Of a stretch of 64,000 nucleotides of DNA, positions 53,413 through 61,781 are shown in pieces. Under the pieces are notes generated by a model that was given only the letters and a program-made list of their open reading frames with translations, did no database searches and was not told the origin of the DNA. The DNA is from JABGQS01 sp963666505 (GTDB lineage Bacteria; Bacillota; Clostridia; Christensenellales; SZUA-584): the NCBI GenBank assembly GCA_963666505.2, contig CAXXXL010000003.1, positions 1,302,001-1,366,000 on the forward strand, given 5' to 3'. The position numbers were made by a program, and so were the translations under genes. The number at the start of each line of letters is the position of its first letter. Position 1 is the first letter of the stretch.

Positions 53413-55335
53413 ATGCCGTATGGTTATAACGGAAAAATTTTGCGAATTAACTTAAGTACAGGGGCAGCAATTATTGAACAGCCGGACGATAAGTTTTTTA
53501 GAACATATCTCGGCGGGAGAGGTATAATTTCATATTACTTAACAAAAGAAGTGGAAGAAGACATCGACCCGCTCGGTGAAGAAAACAAGCTTATTATTGC
53601 GGCCAGTGTATTGACGGGAGCGCCCATACCGGGACTTGGTCGGCACTCGGTTGGAGCAAAGTCGCCGCTGACTGAGCTTTACGGAGAATCGGAAGCGGGC
53701 GGTTTCTTTGGCGTAGAAATGAAAAAGGCAGGGTTCGAAGCGATCATAATAGAAGGGAAGGCAGCATCACCGTGCTATCTTTTCGTAAAAGACGGTAAAG
53801 TTCAGATAAACAGCGCAGAACAGCTTTGGGGGAAGGAAGTAGCAGACGTCGATGAGCAGTTGAAACTTCAGCATGAAGACAAAAAGCTTGGCACAATGAT
53901 TATCGGTAAAGGCGGTGAAAACAAAGTGTTGTTTGCCGGAATTGCCGCAGATGTAACGCACTATCACGGCAGGGCAGGCATGGGCGCTGTCATGGGTTCA
54001 AAAAACTTAAAGGCAATCGCAGTAAGAGGCACAGGCAGTCTCGAATTTGCCAACAAAGCAAAGCTGCTTGAAATATCCAAATGGTTTGCGCAGAACTTCA
54101 AAGACAATTCAGACAACTACAATCAAAACAGAGTCGGCACTTCTTTATACTATTTTGGTGCGAATGAAGCAGGATCGCTGCCTACACGAAATTTTAAAAA
54201 CGGACACTTTGATGAACTGAATTTCACAGTGGACGAGATGCATGAAAAGCTAAAAGTTAAAACAGACGGATGTTTTGCATGTCCTGTACGATGCAAGCAG
54301 GTATTCAAGGGCGGCGAATACAACATAGACGAACGTTACGGCGGGCCTGAATATGAAACTTTAGGTGCGTTTGGGTCTAGCTGCGGTGTAAACAGCATGG
54401 ATGCACCTTCCAAGTGTCATGAGTTATGCAATAAATTCGGCTTGGACACAGTATCTTGCGGAATAACTATTGCATTTGCGATCGAATGCTATGAGAACGG
54501 ACTAATATCAACGGATGATACCGGCGGGCTTCAGCTCAACTGGGGATGTGAAGAAGAAATAATCAAGCTTGTCGAGTTGATTGCAAACAGGGAAGGTTTT
54601 GGCGATGTCTTAGCGCAGGGCTCCAGGCAGGCAGCCGAAATTATCGGCAAGGGAGCTGAGAAATTTGCTATGCACGTAAAGGGGCAGGAGTTTCCGCTGG
54701 CTGAACCACGTGCAAAGTTTGGAGTTGGGTTGGCTTTTGCAGTATCACCGACCGGGGCAGACCATTTACAGCATGAGCATGACGGCGCATTTGATCCAAA
54801 GCTTACCGGATACAGCCATGCAGCCGATGACCCGGATTACTTTATGAGAGGAGTTTTCCCGATTGGATTATATAAGCCGGTACCGAGTCTTTCGCTTGGC
54901 CCGGAAAAAGTAAAGCTGTTTACATACCTGCAGCATTTTTGGAGCATGTTCATGTGTATAGATTTATGTATCTTTATAGTGCAGCCGGTTCGAACATTAA
55001 AAATAACGCACCTTGTTGAGATAGTAAAAGCTGTGACCGGATGGGATTATACGATGTGGGAAATGATGAAAACCGGGGAGAGAGCCACTACCTTAGCAAG
55101 AGTATTCAATTTAAAGCACGGCCTTTTGCCAAAGGATGATACACTTCCGGATAGGATGTTTGAAGAGCTTGAGGGCGGTGTGCTTTCGGGAAACAAATTA
55201 AATAAGGATGAGTTTGAAGAGGCGGTGCGGCTGTATTACGAGATGATGGGATGGGACAAGGAAACAGGCATACCTACAAAAGGAAAGCTTTATGAGCTCG
55301 ATCTCGGATGGGCGTATTCAGAAGTTGCAAGATAG
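53413..55335 (+). CDS. aor: tungsten-type aldehyde:ferredoxin oxidoreductase
   Basis: A 640-residue cytosolic enzyme, close to the usual 600-640 of the AOR family. The N-terminal pterin domain (about 4-210) has YLGGRGIISYYL, GRHSVGAKSP and GRAGMGAVMGSKNLKAI. The [4Fe-4S] cluster motif CFACPVRC supplies Cys 287, 290 and 294, and a distal Cys lies in CIDLCIF near 517. GGPEYETLGAFGSSCGV is the pterin/substrate region. It oxidises an aldehyde to an acid and reduces ferredoxin. AAAGGAGG is the ribosome site. The small MoaD-like gene follows directly, as is common for tungsten enzymes. Confidence 0.92.
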   Translation: MPYGYNGKILRINLSTGAAIIEQPDDKFFRTYLGGRGIISYYLTKEVEEDIDPLGEENKLIIAASVLTGAPIPGLGRHSVGAKSPLTELYGESEAGGFFGVEMKKAGFEAIIIEGKAASPCYLFVKDGKVQINSAEQLWGKEVADVDEQLKLQHEDKKLGTMIIGKGGENKVLFAGIAADVTHYHGRAGMGAVMGSKNLKAIAVRGTGSLEFANKAKLLEISKWFAQNFKDNSDNYNQNRVGTSLYYFGANEAGSLPTRNFKNGHFDELNFTVDEMHEKLKVKTDGCFACPVRCKQVFKGGEYNIDERYGGPEYETLGAFGSSCGVNSMDAPSKCHELCNKFGLDTVSCGITIAFAIECYENGLISTDDTGGLQLNWGCEEEIIKLVELIANREGFGDVLAQGSRQAAEIIGKGAEKFAMHVKGQEFPLAEPRAKFGVGLAFAVSPTGADHLQHEHDGAFDPKLTGYSHAADDPDYFMRGVFPIGLYKPVPSLSLGPEKVKLFTYLQHFWSMFMCIDLCIFIVQPVRTLKITHLVEIVKAVTGWDYTMWEMMKTGERATTLARVFNLKHGLLPKDDTLPDRMFEELEGGVLSGNKLNKDEFEEAVRLYYEMMGWDKETGIPTKGKLYELDLGWAYSEVAR

Positions 55336-55339
55336 CTTT

Positions 55340-55597
55340 ATGGAAAAAGTGATGGTAACAGTTAAATTCTCTGATGTAATACAAAGACAGTCCAAAGCCT
55401 TGGGATTTCAAATCCAAGTCGACCCGGTATTTAAGGAAGCAATGAAAGCAATAAATGCAGAAGTCATTAAGCACGTAGGGCAGACAACATTATTTTCGGT
55501 GATTTACATGAATAAGAAGCATGATGCAAATGATACGCAATTAAAACTGGAGAATAATGATGAGCTGCTGGTAATACCGGTTATACTCGGCGGATAA
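55340..55597 (+). CDS. MoaD/ThiS-like small protein ending in Gly-Gly
   Basis: About 85 residues with a ubiquitin-like fold. VTVKFSDVIQR at the start, LENNDELLVIPVILGG at the end with the terminal Gly-Gly that MoaD-type sulfur carriers use for thiocarboxylation. It lies 4 bases after the oxidoreductase stop and is thus co-expressed with it. A role in delivering sulfur to the tungstopterin of that enzyme is the natural inference. The start is uncertain between ATG 55340 and 55352; the frame back to 55292 overlaps the oxidoreductase and is not supported. Confidence 0.7.
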   Translation: MEKVMVTVKFSDVIQRQSKALGFQIQVDPVFKEAMKAINAEVIKHVGQTTLFSVIYMNKKHDANDTQLKLENNDELLVIPVILGG

Positions 55598-55804
55598 AAG
55601 CGCTGTACTAAAATATAAGGCTTTTATAATTATGAGAATTAAATTAATTCTATTGAAAATAATTACAACTAAAATAGATAAAAAATTAGCAAGTAGGTTA
55701 TAAAACTACTATTAATTAGATATCAATAATTTAATTATAAATCAATGTAAAACAGTTAAAATCTGTAAGTGTTAAGTAAGAGTACGAATTCAATAAAGGG
55801 TACC

Positions 55805-55838
55805 AAAGCCCATAAACACAGTGTTTATGGGCTTTTTC
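55805..55838 (+). terminator. terminator of the catabolic operon
   Basis: AGCCCATAAACAC pairs with GTGTTTATGGGCT (13 bp, 1-base loop) and is followed by TTTTC. The 200 bases between the MoaD-like gene and this hairpin are AT-rich and hold no gene I can see. Confidence 0.85.
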
Positions 55839-55933
55839 TTGGCGGAGAGAGAAGCCACCGAATCGATGCACTCAAAATGAAAACAGTAGAATATAAGTAG
55901 TTCAGCCAATAACTATTTTGAGGAGTATTGATT

Positions 55934-56254
55934 ATGAAAACAAAAATTGAAGATGGTATTGAATACGAGTTGATAGACAGCATCTGGTATCCAAAACTTG
56001 AGAGTAAAAATGGAGATATAAAACTTGGCGGATATGGATTGATGAGGCTGAAATATCTGGAACAGAATAAATCCGGATTATATGAGCAATTATTTTTGGA
56101 TGGAGAGTTGTTTAGCCATTGTAAAGGGCTTGAGCTTCAAGCAAAGCAGATGAAGGTTACTATCGTTAAACAGTGTCTTGCGAAGGGTATGGATATTATG
56201 CAGGCGTCTGAAATTGCAGAAGAGACGGTTAAGCATGACTTAATTTTCAGCTAG
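55934..56254 (+). CDS. tnpV: TnpV-family transposon-encoded protein, copy 1
   Basis: A 106-residue basic/hydrophilic protein of the TnpV family, first named from Tn4451-type clostridial transposons. The blocks LMRLKYLEQNKSGLYEQLFL and HCKGLELQAKQMKVTIVKQ (shortened) are family features. Its role is unclear; TnpV has been thought excisionase-like. The ATG at 55934 has GAGGAG 8 bases upstream. A terminator follows and then the AbiE/TOTE operon. A near-identical copy lies 5.2 kb downstream. Confidence 0.8.
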   Translation: MKTKIEDGIEYELIDSIWYPKLESKNGDIKLGGYGLMRLKYLEQNKSGLYEQLFLDGELFSHCKGLELQAKQMKVTIVKQCLAKGMDIMQASEIAEETVKHDLIFS

Positions 56255-56268
56255 CCTGTAGAATCGAC

Positions 56269-56300
56269 AAACAGCCTGCGGAGTATTCTTCAGGCTGTTT
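56269..56300 (+). terminator. terminator after TnpV copy 1
   Basis: AAACAGCCTG pairs with CAGGCTGTTT around a 12-base loop. The same stem recurs at 61486-61517 after TnpV copy 2. Confidence 0.75.
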
Positions 56301-56400
56301 GCGATAATAACGAATATATGAGTAGATTTTAACTAAGTAATCTGAACTCGAGTAAAATATAGCGAATATAAAATTTAAAATTTTTAAAAGCCACTTGCAG

Positions 56401-56436
56401 ATTCGTCCCCAATAGTATATATTAATGGGGACGAAT
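56401..56436 (+). promoter_or_regulatory. inverted repeat upstream of the AbiEi-like gene
   Basis: ATTCGTCCCC and GGGGACGAAT are perfect complements separated by 16 AT-rich bases containing a TATAT-type -10 core. They end 2 bases before the TTG start. AbiEi antitoxins repress their own operon by binding inverted repeats at the promoter, so this is a likely operator. Confidence 0.65.
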
Positions 56437-56438
56437 GA

Positions 56439-57071
56439 TTGAAGGTGATTAGAATTAAACGAGAAAATTTTTTATTAAAAATAAAAAATAGAATTACTTC
56501 CTCAACATATGGTTCGGTTTTTGTACCTTCTGATTTTAAAGATATTGCAAATCGTGAAGCGACAAAAAAAGCTTTACAGCGTTTATGTAATGAAAATACT
56601 ATACACAGACTTATGAGAGGTGTATACGACTATCCCGAATATAGTAATTTCCTTGATGAGTACATTGCACCTTCACCAAATGATGTTGCACAAGCAATAG
56701 CACGTAACTATGGATGGACAATTGTACCTTTTGGAGATACTGCATTGAACTTATTAGGCCTTTCTACTCAAGTGCCTGCAATTTGGGTTTATGTTAGCGA
56801 CGGCGCTTATAAGAAATACGAGTTTAACTCCGTTAAACTATCCTTCAAAAAAACAACAAATAAGGAGCTCACAGGTTTATCATCAAAAACAGCATTAATA
56901 ATTCAAGCGTTAAAAGCACTTGGAAAGGAAAATGTTGATAAAAAAGTAGTAAAGATTATTAGTAAAAAACTTACGATGAAAGAAAAGCAAAATCTTTTAA
57001 TTGAAAGCAAATATTCAACGTCTTGGATATATGAAGCACTAAAAGAAATAGCCAAGGTAACCAACCAATGA
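56439..57071 (+). CDS. abiEi: AbiEi-like antitoxin (DUF6088 family)
   Basis: A 210-residue cytosolic protein. The N-terminal part (about 1-75, RNENT-type turn with RLMRGVYDYPEY) is the winged-helix domain of the AbiEi type, and GWTIVPFGDTALNLLGLSTQVPA (segments) is the family's central motif. Antitoxin and transcriptional repressor of a type IV toxin-antitoxin pair with AbiEii. The start is probably TTG at 56439, using GGGGA 8 bases upstream, which is inside the operator; GTG at 56445 is less likely. It overlaps the toxin gene by 4 bases. Confidence 0.85.
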   Translation: MKVIRIKRENFLLKIKNRITSSTYGSVFVPSDFKDIANREATKKALQRLCNENTIHRLMRGVYDYPEYSNFLDEYIAPSPNDVAQAIARNYGWTIVPFGDTALNLLGLSTQVPAIWVYVSDGAYKKYEFNSVKLSFKKTTNKELTGLSSKTALIIQALKALGKENVDKKVVKIISKKLTMKEKQNLLIESKYSTSWIYEALKEIAKVTNQ

Positions 57072-58081
57072 TTTACATTGCGAATGAAAGTAAGAAAGAT
57101 AGAGAAGCACTTTTTAGGAATACTGCTGATAAGTATGGTTTGACAGAAGCAATTATTGAAAAAGACTTTTGGGTATGTTGGACTCTAAGGTATTTGTTTC
57201 ATGAATCGCCCTGGTATAAGTCTTTTGCATTTAAAGGTGGTACAAGTTTATCCAAAGGTTATGGACTAATTGAGCGTTTCTCCGAAGATATCGATTTGGT
57301 TTTGGATTGGCGACTGTTAGGATACTCAAAGGATGAACCGTGGTTAAAACGATCAAATACTCAACAGAGAAGATTCAATGAAGATATTAATCAAAATGCA
57401 GTTGGTTTTATAAGAAAAACAATGTTGCCCAGAATAACAAATGATTTTGCAGAATTGTTATCTGATGAACATAAGCTTTTTATTGATGGAAATGATCAGC
57501 ATGCTATATGCTTTGAATATCCTCAAAGTTACCAAGATGCTTCTATATTGAATCAGATACGATTGGAAATAGGTCCATTAGCAAATTGGACGCCATCAAA
57601 ACAGATTGATATTATATCCTATACCGCTGAAAAATATCCCCGGTTATTTAAAGTAAAATCCACATCTATACTAACAGTTAAACCTGAGAGGACATTTTGG
57701 GAAAAGGTTACGATATTGCATAGAGAGGCATTTCGTAGAAACGGGAACTTTCCTCAAAGATACTCCAGGCATTATTACGATATTGAACGTTTAGCTTCAT
57801 CAAGTATTAAAGATCAAGCTTTTTCCAATCTTGATATATTAGCACAGGTGGTCCGGTTTAAAAGTAAGTTTTATCCTATGAATGCTGCTAGATATGATTT
57901 AGCAAAGCCCGGTACAATCAAGTTGATTCCCCCGGAGGATTCCATGAGGTTATTGGAGAAAGACTATAAGAGTATGCAGAGTATGATATACGGAAAAAAG
58001 CTTACCTTTAATGTGCTAATGGATAAAATAAAAGCCTTAGAAAATGAGATAAATCAGTTGGGAAACGAAAATGACATATGA
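57068..58081 (+). CDS. abiEii: AbiEii/AbiGii-type nucleotidyltransferase toxin
   Basis: A 337-residue cytosolic protein. The nucleotidyltransferase motif AFKGGTSLSKGYGLIERFSEDIDLVL (GGTSLSK near residue 58, SEDIDL near 74) gives the GSX10DXD-type active site. KVTILHREAFRRNG and HYYDIERL are later family blocks. Toxins of this class transfer nucleotides to tRNA or other targets and arrest growth during phage infection. It overlaps the antitoxin (ATGA) and the next gene by 11 bases, so the three form one operon. Confidence 0.9.
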   Translation: MIYIANESKKDREALFRNTADKYGLTEAIIEKDFWVCWTLRYLFHESPWYKSFAFKGGTSLSKGYGLIERFSEDIDLVLDWRLLGYSKDEPWLKRSNTQQRRFNEDINQNAVGFIRKTMLPRITNDFAELLSDEHKLFIDGNDQHAICFEYPQSYQDASILNQIRLEIGPLANWTPSKQIDIISYTAEKYPRLFKVKSTSILTVKPERTFWEKVTILHREAFRRNGNFPQRYSRHYYDIERLASSSIKDQAFSNLDILAQVVRFKSKFYPMNAARYDLAKPGTIKLIPPEDSMRLLEKDYKSMQSMIYGKKLTFNVLMDKIKALENEINQLGNENDI

Positions 58082-60911
58082 AGAATTATATAAAAAATAT
58101 CAAGCTGTCCAAAAGGAACTCGAATTATATAAAAAGAAATTCGGAGCAATAAATCATCGTGATTGTTTAGACGATTCTGAGGTTATAATTGATAAAACGA
58201 CTGGCATTAATAACAATAGTACATCTGAGGAAAAGATTAATCTTTTCCGATCTCTTTTCATAGGGAGGAATGACGTATATGCACATAGATGGAATAATAG
58301 AACAGGAAAATCAGGGTATTCTCCTGTTTGCCTAAATGAATGGAAGGATAATATCTGCCTAAAACCAAAGATTAAATGTGCCAATTGTGATAATAGAGAT
58401 TTTCAGAGTGTTACTTATGATGTAATTAAAGAACATTTGCTCGGTAATGAAGTTGTTGGGATTTATCCTATGATGGCGGATGAAACCTGTCGGTTTTTGG
58501 TAATTGATTTTGATAAAGGCGAATGGAAAAAAGATATTGGAACACTTCGGCTTGTATGTAATGAAAAAAGCATTCCGATAGTTATTGAACGCTCACGTTC
58601 TGGGAATGGTGCTCATGCATGGTTCTTTTTTGAGGACAACATAAATGCTAAAAAAGCAAGAAAATTCGGAGCTTCGCTGCTAACGTATTCTATGGACACA
58701 CGCCATCAGATTAGCTTTGCGTCATATGATAGATTATTCCCTAATCAAGACAATATGCCCAAAGGTGGATTTGGCAATCTTATTGCACTTCCGTTACAAA
58801 AAACAGCAAGGAGAGAGGGGAATAGTGTTTTTGTCGACGAGAATTTCGTACCGTATTCAGACCAATGGTATTTTATGTCGCAGATTAGGAGTATTAGTGA
58901 AAAGGATCTGGACGAAATAATACGGGAAATATCCGATGGATATGAACTAGGTGATCTTGAGAATTATAGCGAAAAGAAAAAACCTTGGGAGAAACATAAA
59001 AAAGTTATATTAAATAAAGCTGATTTTCCAAAGAAGGTAGAATTAATAAAGGCGAATATGTTATACATACCTAAAACGGGGATGTCATCAAAAGCACTAA
59101 ATAGAATCAAGAGACTTGCTACATTCAACAATCCAGATTATTACAAAACACAAGCAATGCGGTTGCCTGTATATGATAAGCCGCGTCTTATTTCCTTAGC
59201 AAATGAAAACGATGACTATATTTTTATTCCGAGAGGTTGTGAAGAAAAATTATTAAGCCTACTTTCGGGATTAGAAATATATCCGGATATAACAGATAAG
59301 CAAAATCAAGGAGTGAAAATTGATGTGGAGTTTAATGGAGAGTTACGAGAGCAGCAATCCGAAGCGTTGTATGAGCTGCTCAAATATGATAATGGAATTC
59401 TTCAGGCGGCAACAGCATTTGGTAAAACTGTAGTGGGCGCAAAATTGATATCAGAAAAGAAGCGTAATACTTTGATTTTAGTTCATACCAAACAATTACT
59501 ATCCCAGTGGAAAGAACGTTTAAACCAGTTTCTAATCATTAATGAAGCTTTACCAGAACAAGAGCCGAATAAGAGAAAACGTAAAAATGCTAGTATAATA
59601 GGGCAGATTGGGGGTAGTAAAAATACAGCTCATAATATTATTGACATTGCATTGGTGCAATCTCTTGTATCTAATGGAGAAGTTAAGGAAATTGTAGAAA
59701 ACTATGGTCTTGTAATTGTAGATGAATGTCATCATGCGGCGTCATATACTTATGAGCAAATACTTAATAGAATCTGTGCAAAAAAAGTATACGGGTTAAC
59801 TGCAACACCCATTAGAAGAGATGGACTGCAACCAATTACTTTTATGTGTTGCGGTGATATTAGATATAAAGTTGATGAACAGTCACAAATTGCCTCAAGA
59901 GCATTTGATCATTGTGTTGTTCCTAGATTTACGAAATGTGGGATGCCTAAAAAAGAAAATGCAGATATAGATGTTCCGATACATGATGTGTTTGCGCATA
60001 TTGTGAATAGCCAGGTTAGAAATAATCTAATAGTACAAGATATTATTGATAATTATGAAAAAGGACGAAACCTAATTGTTCTGACTGAAAGAACGGAGCA
60101 TATCACTTTACTGCATGATATGGTAAAAAGTAAAATAAAGAATTTGTTTGTTCTATCAGGACAAATAAAAAAGAAACAAATTACAGAGGTAATGGAAGCT
60201 CTTATGGATATGCCCCCGGAGGAAAATATCCTTATAATAGCTACTGGGAAATATATAGGTGAAGGCTTTGATTATCCGCGTCTTGATACACTTTTGTTAA
60301 CGTTCCCAGTGTCGTGGAGAGGACGCTTGCAGCAATATGCAGGTAGACTTCATAGAGAATATGCAGGCAAAAATGATGTTTTAATACTTGATTATGTAGA
60401 TGTCCATATAGGAGTCTTGGAAAAAATGTATCAAAAAAGATTACGGGGTTATGCTTCGATAGGATACAATGTTAAAAGTGATTATAACAGTGTTGATGGC
60501 TCAGGAATAATCTTCGATGAGGGGAATTTTCTTGAAGCTTTATCGAAAGATATTTCAGCAGCTACACAGCATATACACATTTCTAGTCCATTTATAAGTA
60601 AAAGAAAGACAATTGATATGTTGAAGCTACTAAAAAAACCTATGTCGGGCAATGTTGAAATAATTATTATTACTAAGCCCATTGATGAATATAAAGATAA
60701 CGAAAAAACAAGGATAAAATCACTATATAAAATCATTAAAGATACAAATATCACTTTGAAAACAATGCCGGGTACATATCATAAGTATGCAATAATTGAT
60801 TATTCAATAATTTGGTTTGGCGGTATTAATCTTTTAAGTTACGGTAAAAGTCAAGAGAGTATGATGAGATTGTATAACAGAGAAATAAGCAATGAGCTAA
60901 TTAGTACTTAA
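58071..60911 (+). CDS. TOTE-type primase, DEAD/DEAH helicase and PLD-nuclease fusion
   Basis: A 946-residue cytosolic protein. An N-terminal coiled coil (residues 4-24) and a CxxC pair (KCANCD, about 102-107) precede an archaeo-eukaryotic primase domain (about 125-285; RFLVIDFDKG with the metal Asp near 146, SRSGNGAHAWFFFE near 175-188, LIALPLQ). A superfamily 2 helicase follows (about 425-760): Walker A ATAFGKT near 447, DECHHA near 550, GLTATPIRRDG near 575. The C-terminal 125 residues carry a phospholipase-D-like domain with HKYAIID near 903 and GGINLLSYG. This domain set matches the TOTE conflict-system proteins, thought to act in phage or invader defence. The start overlaps AbiEii. AT-rich codon use differs from the surrounding core genes. 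Confidence 0.88.
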   Translation: MTYEELYKKYQAVQKELELYKKKFGAINHRDCLDDSEVIIDKTTGINNNSTSEEKINLFRSLFIGRNDVYAHRWNNRTGKSGYSPVCLNEWKDNICLKPKIKCANCDNRDFQSVTYDVIKEHLLGNEVVGIYPMMADETCRFLVIDFDKGEWKKDIGTLRLVCNEKSIPIVIERSRSGNGAHAWFFFEDNINAKKARKFGASLLTYSMDTRHQISFASYDRLFPNQDNMPKGGFGNLIALPLQKTARREGNSVFVDENFVPYSDQWYFMSQIRSISEKDLDEIIREISDGYELGDLENYSEKKKPWEKHKKVILNKADFPKKVELIKANMLYIPKTGMSSKALNRIKRLATFNNPDYYKTQAMRLPVYDKPRLISLANENDDYIFIPRGCEEKLLSLLSGLEIYPDITDKQNQGVKIDVEFNGELREQQSEALYELLKYDNGILQAATAFGKTVVGAKLISEKKRNTLILVHTKQLLSQWKERLNQFLIINEALPEQEPNKRKRKNASIIGQIGGSKNTAHNIIDIALVQSLVSNGEVKEIVENYGLVIVDECHHAASYTYEQILNRICAKKVYGLTATPIRRDGLQPITFMCCGDIRYKVDEQSQIASRAFDHCVVPRFTKCGMPKKENADIDVPIHDVFAHIVNSQVRNNLIVQDIIDNYEKGRNLIVLTERTEHITLLHDMVKSKIKNLFVLSGQIKKKQITEVMEALMDMPPEENILIIATGKYIGEGFDYPRLDTLLLTFPVSWRGRLQQYAGRLHREYAGKNDVLILDYVDVHIGVLEKMYQKRLRGYASIGYNVKSDYNSVDGSGIIFDEGNFLEALSKDISAATQHIHISSPFISKRKTIDMLKLLKKPMSGNVEIIIITKPIDEYKDNEKTRIKSLYKIIKDTNITLKTMPGTYHKYAIIDYSIIWFGGINLLSYGKSQESMMRLYNREISNELIST

Positions 60912-60936
60912 TAAGTTTGGCAAACTTATAAACTAT

Positions 60937-61095
60937 ATGGACAGTGAACAGTTCTCCAGAGTATACAAAGTAGGTAATGAATATTCGTTTGTAAATATCA
61001 AAAACAGAATCGAAGGCAAGAATATAACCTTAGAATTTAAAAATGTTGAGTATCAAATGCAGGAAAAGCATGAGTTTACCCATATCCAAAAGTGA
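60937..61095 (+). CDS. small ORF of 52 residues, possible gene remnant
   Basis: ATG 60937 to TGA 61095 encodes a hydrophilic peptide with blocks VYKVGNEYSFVN and GKNITLEFKNVEY. It lies between the TOTE gene and TnpV copy 2 and has no clear ribosome site. The composition (few rare codons, beta-strand-like alternation) hints that it is the tail of a decayed protein, but I cannot assign a family. Confidence 0.35.
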   Translation: MDSEQFSRVYKVGNEYSFVNIKNRIEGKNITLEFKNVEYQMQEKHEFTHIQK

Positions 61096-61147
61096 AGCCG
61101 GGCAGCTTCAAAGAACTGGGGGTGCGGTGTTTGAGGAGCATTGATTA

Positions 61148-61471
61148 TTGAAAACAAAAATTGAAGATGGTATTGAATACGAGTTGATAGACAGCAGCAT
61201 CTGGTATCCAAAACTAAAGAGTAAAACTGGAGATATAAAACTTGGCGAGTATGGATTGATGAGGCTGAAATATCTGGAGCAGAATAAATCCGGATTATAT
61301 GTGCAATTATTTTTGGGCGGTGAGTTATTTAGTCATTGTAAAGGGTTTGAGATTCAAGCAAAGCAGATGAAGGTCACTATCGTTAAACAGTGTCTTGCAA
61401 AGGATATGGATATTATACAGGCGTCTGAAATTGCAGAAGAGACGGTAAAACATGATTTAATCTTTAGTTAA
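61148..61471 (+). CDS. tnpV: TnpV-family protein, copy 2
   Basis: A 107-residue copy of the protein at 55934, differing by eye at nine residues and one inserted Ser. The start codon has changed from ATG to TTG. GAGGAG precedes it at the same place. The copy is followed by the same terminator stem (61486-61517) and by a diverged version of the same downstream control region, so the duplicated block is about 0.5 kb. Confidence 0.78.
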   Translation: MKTKIEDGIEYELIDSSIWYPKLKSKTGDIKLGEYGLMRLKYLEQNKSGLYVQLFLGGELFSHCKGFEIQAKQMKVTIVKQCLAKDMDIIQASEIAEETVKHDLIFS

Positions 61472-61485
61472 TTAGTTGAATCGAT

Positions 61486-61517
61486 AAACAGCCTGTAGGA
61501 CACTTTACAGGCTGTTT
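61486..61517 (+). terminator. terminator after TnpV copy 2
   Basis: AAACAGCCTGTA pairs with TACAGGCTGTTT, the same stem as after copy 1. Confidence 0.75.
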
Positions 61518-61519
61518 AT

Positions 61520-61755
61520 TCTAATAGTATAACGATATAAGTAGAATTTACCTATATAATCAAGACGTAGGTAAAAAATTAAATACTTTACCTATGTTGT
61601 TGTTCCCTGAAAATAATATTTTATTGGGGACGAAAATCCCAGCTCGCTAAAACTATAATTCATGAGTAATTTTTACCTATAAAAAATGAATATGAGTAAA
61701 AATGCTAAATTTCTACTCATGTGCTCTTGTAAAGTGTAAATAATTACTATATAAT
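61520..61755 (+). promoter_or_regulatory. promoter and operator-like repeats of the Fic gene
   Basis: TTGTAA (61727-61732), a 17-base spacer and TATAAT (61750-61755) form a promoter. Upstream, ATGAGTAA recurs near 61662 and 61692 with the inverse TACTCATG at 61714-61721, abutting the -35. TTTACCTAT recurs several times from 61547 on. A half operator GGGGACGAAA at 61626-61635 resembles the AbiE operator. The repeats suit the winged-helix domain of the Fic protein or a TA regulator. Confidence 0.6.
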
Positions 61756-61781
61756 GTTTGCATATTGATTGGAGTGTTCCT

